The notes below the pieces were generated by a model that worked only from the letters and a program-made list of their open reading frames with translations, had not been told where the DNA came from and searched no databases. From positions 365,947 through 429,946 of the forward strand of contig NZ_LISW01000001.1 of the NCBI RefSeq assembly GCF_001905735.1: 64,000 bases of DNA, in the 5' to 3' direction. Positions 56,429 to 64,000 of this stretch are shown here, in pieces; position 1 is the stretch's first letter, and every line of letters begins with the position of its first letter. Position numbers and translations under genes: made by a program. The stretch is from Streptomyces sp. CB01249. GTDB lineage: Bacteria > Actinomycetota > Actinomycetes > Streptomycetales > Streptomycetaceae.

Positions 56429-57721
56429 GTGACTACCAGAGGGGCGGCCGGCATGAGTCGTACGGGCGCGTACGCCCTGGCCGCCTGCCTGTTGCTGTCC
56501 TCCTGCGCCCCGGGCGGCGGCGGGGCCGACGACGAGGGCGCGTCGCCCAGGGCGGCAACCCTTCGGCCCTCGGTGCCGGCCGGGGCCGAACTCACCCGGT
56601 CCACCCGTCGGCTCGCCGACGGAAGCCCGGTCCGGGTCGGCGTGATCGCCGTGTCCCCCGACGCGCCGCTGCGCGTGGAAGCGGTGCACGGAACCTCCCT
56701 GGCCCGCTCGGAGACCGTGCGCGCGATGGCCGGAACGGCGGGCGCCTGGGCCGCGGTCAACGGCTCGTTCTTCGACATCCGCAGCGGGCCCGCGTTCAGC
56801 GGCTACGAGGGAGACCCGCTCGGCGTGTACGTCGCCGAGGGCAGCCTGCTGAGCGAGGCCGCCGAGGGACGGACCGCCCTGATCCTCGGCGGGGGCTCGG
56901 CCAGGCCCCGGATCGGCGAGGTCACCTCGTCCTCCTCCCTGGCCGCATCCGACGGCGCGCACCGGGAGCTGGACGGGATCAACCGCATGCCCGGCCGCAT
57001 CCTGGGGTGCGGGGGAGTGGGCGGCGACCGGCTCGCCCGGACCGGCGAACCCATGTCCGCCCCCGCGCACAACCAGCTGTGCGTGGACGAGGACGAGATC
57101 GTGGCCTTCACGGGCGAGTGGGGCGCCGCCACCCCGAAGGGCGACGGCGCGGAGGCGCTCCTCGACCGCGACGGACGGGTGACGGCGCTGCGGTCGCCCG
57201 CCGGAGGCCCCGTCCCCCGGGGCGGACGCGTCCTGAGCGGCACGGGCGAGGGCGCGGCCTGGCTCAGGGCCCACGCCCGGCCGGGGGCGCACCTGAACGT
57301 GACGTCCGAGGTCCGCGACAGCCGGGGCGTCCAGCTGTCCGGCGCGGAGACCTCGGTGGTCGGCGCCGGCCCCGCGCTCGTCCGCGACGGCCGCCGCTGG
57401 ATCAACGGCGAGGCCAACGGCCTGACCCGGGCCGCGCTCGACCGGCGGGAGCCCAGAACCGCCGCGGGTGTCACCGAGGACGGCACGCTGCTGCTGGTGA
57501 CGTTCGACGGGCGGCAGCCGGGCGTCAGCGTCGGGGTGTCCATGCCGGAGGCGGCCGACATCATGATCGCGCTGGGGGCGAAGGACGCCGTCAACCTGGA
57601 CGGCGGCGGATCGACCACGATGGTGGTCGACGGCGAGGTGGGGAACAGGCCGACCGACTCCCCGGGCGGCCGGCCGACCGAACGGGCGGTGGCCACCGCC
57701 GTCGCGGTGATCGCCGAATGA
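56429..57721 (+). CDS. NAGPA-like phosphodiester glycosidase lipoprotein
   Basis: 430 aa from the GTG at 56429 (an ATG at 56453 is an alternative). A signal with lipobox (LLLSSC) anchors it outside. The catalytic part matches the phosphodiester glycosidase family (N-acetylglucosamine-1-phosphodiester alpha-N-acetylglucosaminidase): AAVNGSFFDIRSG, then NLDGGGSTTMVVDGE with the conserved aspartate and glycines. Family members cut a sugar from a sugar-1-phosphodiester. In this operon it could trim or release sugar caps of the phosphate polymer made by the TagF-like enzyme. It is the last gene, 55 bp after the previous stop, and a hairpin follows. Confidence 0.9.
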   Translation: MTTRGAAGMSRTGAYALAACLLLSSCAPGGGGADDEGASPRAATLRPSVPAGAELTRSTRRLADGSPVRVGVIAVSPDAPLRVEAVHGTSLARSETVRAMAGTAGAWAAVNGSFFDIRSGPAFSGYEGDPLGVYVAEGSLLSEAAEGRTALILGGGSARPRIGEVTSSSSLAASDGAHRELDGINRMPGRILGCGGVGGDRLARTGEPMSAPAHNQLCVDEDEIVAFTGEWGAATPKGDGAEALLDRDGRVTALRSPAGGPVPRGGRVLSGTGEGAAWLRAHARPGAHLNVTSEVRDSRGVQLSGAETSVVGAGPALVRDGRRWINGEANGLTRAALDRREPRTAAGVTEDGTLLLVTFDGRQPGVSVGVSMPEAADIMIALGAKDAVNLDGGGSTTMVVDGEVGNRPTDSPGGRPTERAVATAVAVIAE

Positions 57722-57724
57722 ACC

Positions 57725-57752
57725 GCGGCCCGGCACGTGCGTGCCGGGCCGC
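57725..57752. terminator. Terminator between phosphodiester glycosidase and FadB-like gene
   Basis: A perfect 13-bp stem (GCGGCCCGGCACG and complement) facing both convergent genes. Confidence 0.75.
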
Positions 57753-57772
57753 CATTCGCGTCAGCGAGCCTG

Positions 57773-59902
57773 TTACGCCGGAACGCTCGCCACACCCGCG
57801 TCCAGGAACTTCTTCCCGTTCACGCGCTCCGAGACGCCCTCGCGGTCCAGGTACGGCGTGATGCCGCCCAGGTGGAAGGGCCAGCCGGCGCCCGTGATCA
57901 GGCAGAGGTCGATGTCCTGGGCCTCGGCCACGACGCCCTCGTCCAGCATCAGGCCGATCTCCTGGGCCACCGCGTCCAGGACGCGGTCGCGGACCTGCTC
58001 CTCGGTCAGGACGGTGTCGCCCTGCTTGAGGAGGGCGGCGACCTCGGGGTCGAGGACCGGCGCGCCGGAGTCGTAGACGTAGAAGCCGCGCTTGCCGGCC
58101 TTGACCACGGCCGCCAGGTTCTCGGAGACGGTGAAGCGCTCCGGGAAGGCGCGGTTCAGGGTCTCGGAGACGTGCAGGCCGATCGCCGGGCCGACGAGCT
58201 CCAGGAGCACCAGCGGGGACATCGGCAGGCCGAGCGGCTCGATGGCCTTCTCCGCGGTCTCGACGGGGGTGCCCTCGTCGATGACGTTCTGGATCTCGCC
58301 CATGAAGCGGGTGAGGATGCGGTTGACGACGAACGCCGGGGCGTCCTTCACCAGCACCGCGGTCTTCTTCAGCTTGCGGGCCACACCGAAGGCGGTGGCC
58401 AGCGAGGCGTCGTCCGTCTGCTCGCCGCGCACGATCTCCAGGAGCGGCAGGATCGCGACCGGGTTGAAGAAGTGGAAGCCGACGACCCGCTCGGGGTTCT
58501 TCAGCTTCGACGCCATCTCGGTGACCGAGAGGGACGAGGTGTTGGTGGCGAGGATCGCGTGCGCCGGGGCGACCGCCTCGACCTCCGCGAACACCTGCTG
58601 CTTGACGCCGATCTCCTCGAAGACGGCCTCGATGATGAAGTCGGCGTCGGAGAAGCCCTCCGCCTTGTCCAGCACACCGGTGACCAGGGCCTTCAGGCGG
58701 TTGGCCTTGTCCTGGTTGATGCGGCCCTTGCCGAGCAGCTTCTCGATCTCGGCGTGGACGTAGCCCACACCCTTGTCGACGCGCTCCTGGTCGATGTCGG
58801 TCAGCACGACCGGCACCTCCAGGCGGCGCAGGAAGAGCAGGGCGAGCTGGCTGGCCATCAGGCCCGCGCCCACCACGCCGACCTTGGTGACCGGGCGGGC
58901 CAGGTTCTTGTCCGGGGCCCCGGCCGGGCGCTTGGCGCGCTTCTGGACCAGGTTGAAGGAGTAGATCCCGGAGCGCAGCTCGCCGCCCATGATCAGGTCC
59001 GCCAGGGCCTGGTCCTCGCGGTCGAAGCCGGCGGACAGGTCGCCGTCCTTGGCCGCGGCGACGATCTCCAGCGCGCGGTACGCGGCCGGGGCGGCGCCGT
59101 GCACCTTGGAGTCGGCGATGGCCCGGCCGCGCGCGACGGCCTGGTCCCAGGCGTCCCCGCGGTCGATCTCGGGGCGCTCCACGGCGACCGTGCCGTTGAG
59201 CACGTCCGCGGTCCAGACGAGGGACCGCTCCAGGAAGTCCGCGCCCTCGAAGAGCGCGTCCGCGATGCCGAGCTCGAAGACCTGCTTGCCCTTGAGCTGG
59301 CGGTTCTGGTTCAGCGAGTTCTCGATGATCACCGAGACCGCGCGGTCGGCGCCGATCAGGTTCGGCAGCAGCACGCAGCCGCCCCAGCCGGGGACCAGAC
59401 CGAGGAAGACCTCGGGCAGCGAGAACGCCGGCAGCGCCTTGGAGACGGTGCGGTACGAGCAGTGCAGCCCGACCTCGACACCGCCGCCCATCGCCGCGCC
59501 GTTGTAGTACGCGAACGTCGGGACCGCGAGGCCGGAGAGGCGGCGGAAGACGTCGTGGCCGCCCTTGCCGATGGCCAGCGCGTCCTTGTGCTCCTTGAGC
59601 AGCTCGACGCCCTTGAGGTCGGCGCCGACCGCGAAGATGAACGGCTTGCCGGTGATGCCGACGCCGGTGATCGCGCCGTCGGCGGCCTCCTTCTCGACCT
59701 GGTCGATCGCGGCGTCGAGGTTCGCCAGCGACTGCGGTCCGAAGGTGGTCGGCTTGGTGTGGTCGAAGCCGTTGTCCAGCGTGATGAGGGCGAAGCGCCC
59801 CGCACCGGCCGGCAGGTCCAGGTGGCGTACGTGCGCCTGGGTGACGACCTCGTCCGGGAACAGCTCGGCCGCACCCTTCAGAAGCTCGGTGGTGGTGCTC
59901 AC
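57773..59902 (-). CDS. fadB: Multifunctional fatty-acid oxidation protein (enoyl-CoA hydratase / 3-hydroxyacyl-CoA dehydrogenase)
   Basis: 709 aa from the GTG at 59902, overlapping the thiolase stop (GTGA). The N-terminal hydratase domain has the oxyanion region FIFAVGADLKGVELL and the catalytic loop (FAYYNGAAMGGGVEVGLH, FSLPEVFLGLVPGWGG). The C-terminal dehydrogenase has the NAD-binding VGVVGAGLMASQLALLF and the catalytic VVGFHFFNPVAILPLLEIV. It hydrates and then oxidises trans-2-enoyl-CoA to 3-ketoacyl-CoA. The thiolase upstream completes the cycle. The complex is expected to be cytoplasmic. Confidence 0.95.
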   Translation of the reverse strand: MSTTTELLKGAAELFPDEVVTQAHVRHLDLPAGAGRFALITLDNGFDHTKPTTFGPQSLANLDAAIDQVEKEAADGAITGVGITGKPFIFAVGADLKGVELLKEHKDALAIGKGGHDVFRRLSGLAVPTFAYYNGAAMGGGVEVGLHCSYRTVSKALPAFSLPEVFLGLVPGWGGCVLLPNLIGADRAVSVIIENSLNQNRQLKGKQVFELGIADALFEGADFLERSLVWTADVLNGTVAVERPEIDRGDAWDQAVARGRAIADSKVHGAAPAAYRALEIVAAAKDGDLSAGFDREDQALADLIMGGELRSGIYSFNLVQKRAKRPAGAPDKNLARPVTKVGVVGAGLMASQLALLFLRRLEVPVVLTDIDQERVDKGVGYVHAEIEKLLGKGRINQDKANRLKALVTGVLDKAEGFSDADFIIEAVFEEIGVKQQVFAEVEAVAPAHAILATNTSSLSVTEMASKLKNPERVVGFHFFNPVAILPLLEIVRGEQTDDASLATAFGVARKLKKTAVLVKDAPAFVVNRILTRFMGEIQNVIDEGTPVETAEKAIEPLGLPMSPLVLLELVGPAIGLHVSETLNRAFPERFTVSENLAAVVKAGKRGFYVYDSGAPVLDPEVAALLKQGDTVLTEEQVRDRVLDAVAQEIGLMLDEGVVAEAQDIDLCLITGAGWPFHLGGITPYLDREGVSERVNGKKFLDAGVASVPA

Positions 59903-61125
59903 TTGTCGCCTCCGGCGTTCTCGAAGTGCGGGTTCTCCCAGACGACCGTGGCGCCCATGCCGAAGCCGACGCACATGGTCGTGAGGCCGTAGCGGACCTC
60001 GGGGTGCTCCTCGAACTGGCGGGCCAGCTGCGTCATCAGCCGGACGCCGGAGGAGGCCAGCGGGTGACCGTAGGCGATCGCGCCGCCGTACTGGTTGACG
60101 CGGGCGTCGTCGTCGGCGATGCCGTAGTGCTCCAGGAAGGCCAGCACCTGTACGGCGAACGCCTCGTTGATCTCGAAGAGACCGATGTCCGAGATGGAGA
60201 GACCCGCCTGCGCGAGGGCCTTCTCGGTGGCCGGGATCGGCCCGTAGCCCATGACCTCCGGCTCGACGCCCGCGAAGGCGTACGAGACGAGGCGCATCTT
60301 GACCGGGAGGCCCAGCTCGCGGGCGACGTCCTCGGCGGCGAGCAGCGAGGCGGTGGCGCCGTCGTTGAGCCCCGCGGCGTTACCGGCGGTGACGCGGCCG
60401 TGGGCGCGGAACGGGGTCTTCAGGTTGGCCAGGGACTCCATGGAGGTGCCCGGGCGCATCGGCTCGTCGGCGGTGACCAGGCCCCAGCCGGTCTCCCCGG
60501 CCTCCGCGTTGGTACGGCGCACCGAGACCGGCACCAGGTCCTGCTGGATCTTGCCGTTGGCGTACGCCTTGGCGGCCTTCTCCTGCGACCGCACCGCGTA
60601 GGCGTCGGCGCGCTCCTTGGTGATCGTGGGGTACCGGTCGTGCAGGTTCTCCGCGGTCATGCCCATGAAGAGGGCGGACTCGTCGACCAGCTTCTCCGAC
60701 ACGAACCGCGGGTTCGGGTCCACGCCCTCGCCCATCGGGTGGCGGCCCATGTGCTCGACACCGCCGGCGACGACGACGTCGTACGCGCCGAAGGCGATGG
60801 AGCCGGCCGTCGAGGTGACGGCGGTCAGGGCGCCCGCGCACATGCGGTCGATGGAGTAGCCCGGGACGGACTGCGGCAGACCGGCGAGGATGCCGGCGGT
60901 ACGGCCGAGGGTCAGGCCCTGGTCACCGATCTGCGTGGTCGCGGCGATGGCGACCTCGTCGATCTTCTTGGGGTCCAGGTCCGGGTTGCGGCGCAGCAGC
61001 TCCCGGATGGCCTTCACGACGAGATCGTCGGCGCGGGTCTCGTGGTAGATGCCCTTCGGGCCCGCCTTGCCGAACGGGGTGCGGACGCCGTCTACGAAGA
61101 CGACGTCCCGGATGGTACGAGGCAC
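59899..61125 (-). CDS. fadA: Acetyl-CoA C-acyltransferase (thiolase)
   Basis: 408 aa from the GTG at 61125 (GGAGGAG upstream). The nucleophile cysteine is in IDRMCAGALTAVTS, the general-base histidine in AIAYGHPLASSG and the second cysteine in TTMCVGFGMGA, as in the degradative thiolases. It cleaves 3-ketoacyl-CoA with CoA, releasing acetyl-CoA. It is the first gene of the pair with fadB, and a 284-bp gap upstream holds its promoter plus the RNase D terminator. Confidence 0.95.
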   Translation of the reverse strand: MPRTIRDVVFVDGVRTPFGKAGPKGIYHETRADDLVVKAIRELLRRNPDLDPKKIDEVAIAATTQIGDQGLTLGRTAGILAGLPQSVPGYSIDRMCAGALTAVTSTAGSIAFGAYDVVVAGGVEHMGRHPMGEGVDPNPRFVSEKLVDESALFMGMTAENLHDRYPTITKERADAYAVRSQEKAAKAYANGKIQQDLVPVSVRRTNAEAGETGWGLVTADEPMRPGTSMESLANLKTPFRAHGRVTAGNAAGLNDGATASLLAAEDVARELGLPVKMRLVSYAFAGVEPEVMGYGPIPATEKALAQAGLSISDIGLFEINEAFAVQVLAFLEHYGIADDDARVNQYGGAIAYGHPLASSGVRLMTQLARQFEEHPEVRYGLTTMCVGFGMGATVVWENPHFENAGGDK

Positions 61126-61290
61126 GATGGCTCTCCTCCAGGGTGCGGGATGGCACTGCTGCGGGGCGCGCCCGGAGGCACGCCGCTCCGGTCATGCTAC
61201 TTGCGGGTAACCAGACTGCCCACCCCCTGTGGCCGGAGCGGCGAAGGTCACACGCGGAAACTGCCCGGAGAGCACCCCTCCGCACACGGA

Positions 61291-61334
61291 GAATGGCCCG
61301 GACGGACTCGAAAACGAGTCCGTCCGGGCCATTC
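61291..61334. terminator. RNase D terminator
   Basis: A 20-bp perfect stem (GAATGGCCCGGACGGACTCG and complement) with an AAAA loop, 76 nt after the RNase D stop. Confidence 0.9.
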
Positions 61335-61409
61335 GCGCTCCGAGCGGGACCGCGCGGAACGTGGCGTGATTACGCCCCTGTCCTATGCCGTCACGAGGGC
61401 CCTCTGCCG

Positions 61410-62684
61410 TTACGAGGGCTGCGTGAGCGCCCGGTACAGCAGCGGGGCCACCTGCTCGATCTGCCAGTGCCGCGCGCCGTACCCGGCGAGCGCGGACTCC
61501 ACCGTCTCCGGCGTCGGGTTCTTCGGCGGCTCCCAGCAGACCCGCCGCACCGTGTCCGGAGTGATCAGGTTCTCCTGCGGCAGGTGCAGCCGCTCCGCCA
61601 GCGCGGAGACCGCGGCGCGGGCCGCGGAGAGCCGGGCTGCGGCGGCCGGGTCCTTGTCGGCCCAGGCGCGCGGCGGCGGCGGTCCCGCGAGGGCCTGGCC
61701 GGGCTGCGGCAGCTCCGTGTCGGGCAGCGCCTTGGCCCGGTCCACGGCGGCCTGCCACTGCTCCAGCTGGCGCCGGCCCATGCGCGGACCGAAGCCGGTG
61801 AGGGCGGTCAGCGCCTGCGTGTTGGCCGGAAGGGAGAGGGCGGCCTCGATGATCGCGGCGTCGCCGAGCACCTTGCCGGGCGAGATGTCGCGCCGCCGGG
61901 CGATCTGGTCCCGGGCGTTCCACAGCTCCCGGACGACCGCCATCTGACGGCGGCGGCGGACCTTGTGCATCCCGGAGGTGCGGCGCCACGGGTCCTGGCG
62001 CGGGGGAGCGGGCGGTGCCGAGGCGATGGCGGAGAACTCCTCCTGGGCCCATTCCAGCTTGCCCTGCCGGTCGAGCTCGTCCTCCAGCGCGTTGCGCAGG
62101 TCGATGAGGAGCTCGACGTCGAGCGCGGCGTAACGCAGCCAGGGCTCGGGCAGCGGGCGGGTGGACCAGTCGACGGCGGAGTGGCCCTTCTCCAGCGAGT
62201 AGCCGAGGACGTTCTCGACCATGGCGCCGAGGCCGACGCGCGGGAAGCCGGCCAGCCGTCCGGCGAGCTCGGTGTCGAAGAGCCCGGTCGGTGTCATCCC
62301 TATCTCGCGCAGACAGGGCAGGTCCTGCGTCGCCGCGTGCAGGATCCACTCGGTGCCGCGCAGGGCCTCGCCGAGCCCGGAGAGGTCGGGGCAGCCGACG
62401 GGGTCCACGAGCGCGCTGCCCGCCCCGTCGCGGCGCAGCTGGACGAGATAGGCGCGCTGGCCGTAGCGGTAGCCGGACGCCCGCTCGGCGTCCACGGCCA
62501 CCGGGCCCGAACCCGCGGCGAATGCGGCGATCACCCCGGCCAGGGCGTCGTCGGACGCCACCACCGGCGGAATGCCCTCGCGCGGTTCGAGCAAGGGGAT
62601 CGGCGCCGGGGCGACGTCGTCCGGGGGAGCGCCCCCGGTGGTTCGCAGTGATGTGTCTGCTGCGGTCTCTTGGGCGTCGGTCAC
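61410..62684 (-). CDS. rnd: Ribonuclease D
   Basis: 424 aa from the GTG at 62684. The DEDD exonuclease domain starts at about residue 60 (GPVAVDAERASGYRYGQRA gives the first Asp/Glu), then ILHAATQDLPCLRE and WLRYAALDVELLIDL (last Asp). The HRDC nucleic-acid-binding domain is around residues 240-300. It trims the 3' ends of structured RNAs such as tRNA precursors. A proline-rich disordered stretch (residues about 1-35) at the N-terminus is typical of actinomycete members. It stands alone, ahead of whiI. Confidence 0.94.
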   Translation of the reverse strand: MTDAQETAADTSLRTTGGAPPDDVAPAPIPLLEPREGIPPVVASDDALAGVIAAFAAGSGPVAVDAERASGYRYGQRAYLVQLRRDGAGSALVDPVGCPDLSGLGEALRGTEWILHAATQDLPCLREIGMTPTGLFDTELAGRLAGFPRVGLGAMVENVLGYSLEKGHSAVDWSTRPLPEPWLRYAALDVELLIDLRNALEDELDRQGKLEWAQEEFSAIASAPPAPPRQDPWRRTSGMHKVRRRRQMAVVRELWNARDQIARRRDISPGKVLGDAAIIEAALSLPANTQALTALTGFGPRMGRRQLEQWQAAVDRAKALPDTELPQPGQALAGPPPPRAWADKDPAAAARLSAARAAVSALAERLHLPQENLITPDTVRRVCWEPPKNPTPETVESALAGYGARHWQIEQVAPLLYRALTQPS

Positions 62685-62708
62685 GTGTCAAGGGTATCTG
62701 TGTGTGCG

Positions 62709-62746
62709 CGGCGCCTGCCGACGGAACGTTCCGTCGGCAGGCGCCG
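62709..62746. terminator. whiI terminator
   Basis: A 38-nt perfect palindrome (CGGCGCCTGCCGACGGAAC followed by its complement, no spacer) lies 54 nt after the whiI stop. Confidence 0.8.
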
Positions 62747-62799
62747 ATGCACGTAATCCAGCCGGTTCCGTACGCCGTGCACCGGCCGGGGGCGGGGAA

Positions 62800-63462
62800 T
62801 CAGTGGATGATGCCCGTCCGCAGGGCCACCGCGACCATGCCGGCGCGGTCGCCGGTGCCCAGCTTGCGGGCGATGCGGGCGAGGTGGCTCTTCACGGTCA
62901 GGGCGGAAAGACCCATGGAGACACCGATGGCCTTGTTGGACTGGCCCTCGGCGACGAGTCGCAGGACCTCCACCTCGCGGCCGGACAGTTCGCGGTAGCC
63001 GCCCGGGTGGCTCGGGGTGCCGGGGGGCCGGCGGTGCATCCGGGCGGCGGTGGCGCCGATGGGGGCGACGCCGGGACGGGCCGGGTGGCCGATGTTGGTA
63101 CGGGTGCCGGTGACGACGTAGCCCTTGACGCCGCCCGCGAGGGCGTTGCGCACGGCGCCGATGTCGTCGGCGGCGGACAGGGCGAGACCGTTGGGCCAGC
63201 CGGCGGCTCGGGTTTCGGACAGCAGGGTCAGCCCGGAACCGTCGGGCAGGTGGACGTCGGCTACGCAGATGTCGCGCGGGTTGCCGACGCGGGGACGGGC
63301 CTCCGCGATGGACGACGCCTCGATGACGTCACGAACTCCGAGGGCCCACAGATGGCGGGTCACGGTGGAACGGACGCGCGGGTCGGCCACGACGACCATG
63401 GCCGTCGGCTTGTTCGGGCGGTAGGCGACCAGGCTTGCGGGCTGCTCGAGGAGAACGGACAC
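62800..63462 (-). CDS. whiI: Sporulation regulator WhiI (atypical response regulator)
   Basis: 220 aa from the GTG at 63462 (AGGAGG 5 nt upstream). It has a degenerate receiver domain and a C-terminal LuxR/NarL HTH from about residue 155 (LSGREVEVLRLVAEGQSNKAI). Phosphoacceptor Asp69 is present (CVADVHLPDGSG). One of the paired acidic residues is replaced by Ala26 (VADP), and the conserved lysine position holds Thr118 (GYVVTG). This matches the phosphorylation-independent WhiI of Streptomyces. WhiI partners BldM to control genes for spore formation in aerial hyphae. A sigma-WhiG-like promoter lies upstream. Confidence 0.93.
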   Translation of the reverse strand: MSVLLEQPASLVAYRPNKPTAMVVVADPRVRSTVTRHLWALGVRDVIEASSIAEARPRVGNPRDICVADVHLPDGSGLTLLSETRAAGWPNGLALSAADDIGAVRNALAGGVKGYVVTGTRTNIGHPARPGVAPIGATAARMHRRPPGTPSHPGGYRELSGREVEVLRLVAEGQSNKAIGVSMGLSALTVKSHLARIARKLGTGDRAGMVAVALRTGIIH

Positions 63463-63540
63463 CAGGCCTCCTGGGGAGTGGCGGGGCGGTCCGGCTCGGG
63501 GGTGAAGCCGGGGCGAACCGTGCTTGAAGGGTCATTGACT

Positions 63541-63568
63541 CCTTCGGCAGCAGACCCCTGCTCCTTTA
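63541..63568 (-). promoter_or_regulatory. Sigma-WhiG-type promoter of whiI
   Basis: On the minus strand the sequence reads TAAA-N16-GCCGAAGG, close to the WhiG consensus TAAA-N14-16-GCCGATAA, with the -10 about 79 nt from the whiI GTG. WhiG dependence of whiI is known in S. coelicolor. The -10 lacks the last two A/T bases of the consensus. Confidence 0.65.
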
Positions 63569-63705
63569 GGGGAAGATCACGATTTATTGAGTAACAATTC
63601 GGGCAAATGGGGTTCTCGATCGGTTCTTGAGAGCGTTTTCTGCTGGCTGAAACTGATCGCATGACGCGGTGTCACGGAAATCGTCCGACGCGGCGGCACG
63701 AAAAA

Positions 63706-63727
63706 GGGGCGGCCCGGAGGCCGCCCC
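63706..63727. terminator. Terminator of DUF3000-type gene
   Basis: A perfect 9-bp stem (GGGGCGGCC / GGCCGCCCC) with a CGGA loop lies 23 nt after the stop of the DUF3000-type gene, and its minus-strand 3' side runs into five T residues (63701-63705), as in a rho-independent terminator. Confidence 0.75.
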
Positions 63728-63750
63728 GCTCGCGCCGGTCATGACAGGGA

Positions 63751-64000
63751 CTACGTCGTCTGCGGGCCCCGGCGCTGTGGGAGCGTGACCACCGTCGCGT
63801 CGAGAGGGCCCGACGGCGGCAGGCCCGCGATCTGGCAGAGCAGGTCGCCCCAGGCGACCAGGTGCGCCGCCGCGTCCGGTGCGCCGCCCAGCCCCTCGCG
63901 CGGGGTCCAGGAGGCCCTGATCTCGATCTGCGTCGCGGGGCGCCGGGTCTCCAGCGCGCCGAAGTAGTGCGAGCCCGCCATGGTGACCGTGCCGCCCGCC
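63751..64000 (-). CDS. DUF3000-type protein, C-terminal part (5' end outside window)
   Basis: The frame is open from the window edge and ends at 63751 (about 83 residues). The visible sequence (TMAGSHYFGALETRRPATQ, IEIRASWTPREGLGG, HLVAWGDLLCQIAGLPPSG) agrees with the C-terminus of an actinobacterial DUF3000 protein, a conserved family without known function. Its placement next to whiI, with hemE further on, fits what I recall of Streptomyces gene order. Only the C-terminus is seen, so the start and exact length cannot be given. Confidence 0.75.
   Translation of the reverse strand, partial: AGGTVTMAGSHYFGALETRRPATQIEIRASWTPREGLGGAPDAAAHLVAWGDLLCQIAGLPPSGPLDATVVTLPQRRGPQTT

Overview
The window is about 64 kb of high-GC chromosomal DNA from a Streptomyces, or a very close relative. 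The evidence is strongly GC-biased codon use, GTG starts and GTGA/ATGA gene overlaps. It also comes from the gene set: an NgcEFG-type sugar importer beside a ROK regulator, a fused HTH-MurA, AcnA aconitase and, near the right end, the sporulation regulator whiI. From memory the order resembles the acnA - ngcEFG - rok - xylFGH - dxs - fatty-acid oxidation - rnd - whiI stretch of S. coelicolor. I could not check that.

Left part (1-12.8 kb): the tail of a GH3 beta-glucosidase; a two-gene module of a RAMA-domain protein and an EVE/PUA-like protein; a cytochrome P450 followed in the same frame by a broken polyprenyl synthetase; a small secreted protein; HTH-MurA; a MOSC protein; aconitase; two paralogous secreted VCBS/FG-GAP repeat proteins; and a GlsB/YeaQ membrane protein.

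Sugar region (12.8-39.4 kb): a CebEFG-BglC-like operon (binding protein, two permeases, GH1 glucosidase) is divided by a TnpB-only IS605-type element. A GH31 alpha-xylosidase diverges from it across a LacI-type palindrome. Next come an alpha/beta hydrolase with a divergent LysR regulator, a histidine phosphatase, a GH18 chitinase with a one-base frameshift and two DasR-like sites, a GH92 alpha-mannosidase, ngcEFG, a ROK repressor and a xylose-type ABC importer. Neither the Ceb-like nor the Ngc importer has an ATPase here. Streptomyces normally supplies a shared one (MsiK) from elsewhere.

Middle (39.5-43.6 kb): dxs, an APC-family amino acid permease and a NYN/PIN-like protein.

Cell-envelope region (43.8-57.7 kb): three related leaderless beta-propeller proteins, one fused to a degenerate PIG-L domain; an LCP-family protein; then an overlapping operon of a CDP-alcohol phosphotransferase, a 1494-residue enzyme with two GT2 domains plus a TagF-like phosphotransferase, an SGNH hydrolase, an unknown beta-sandwich protein and a phosphodiester glycosidase lipoprotein. 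I read this as a candidate system for making, trimming and attaching a phosphodiester-linked cell-wall glycopolymer. It is the most interesting part of the window.

Right end (57.7-64 kb): a FadB/FadA-type beta-oxidation pair, RNase D, whiI with a likely sigma-WhiG promoter, and the 3' part of a DUF3000-type gene. No tRNA, rRNA or CRISPR array was found.
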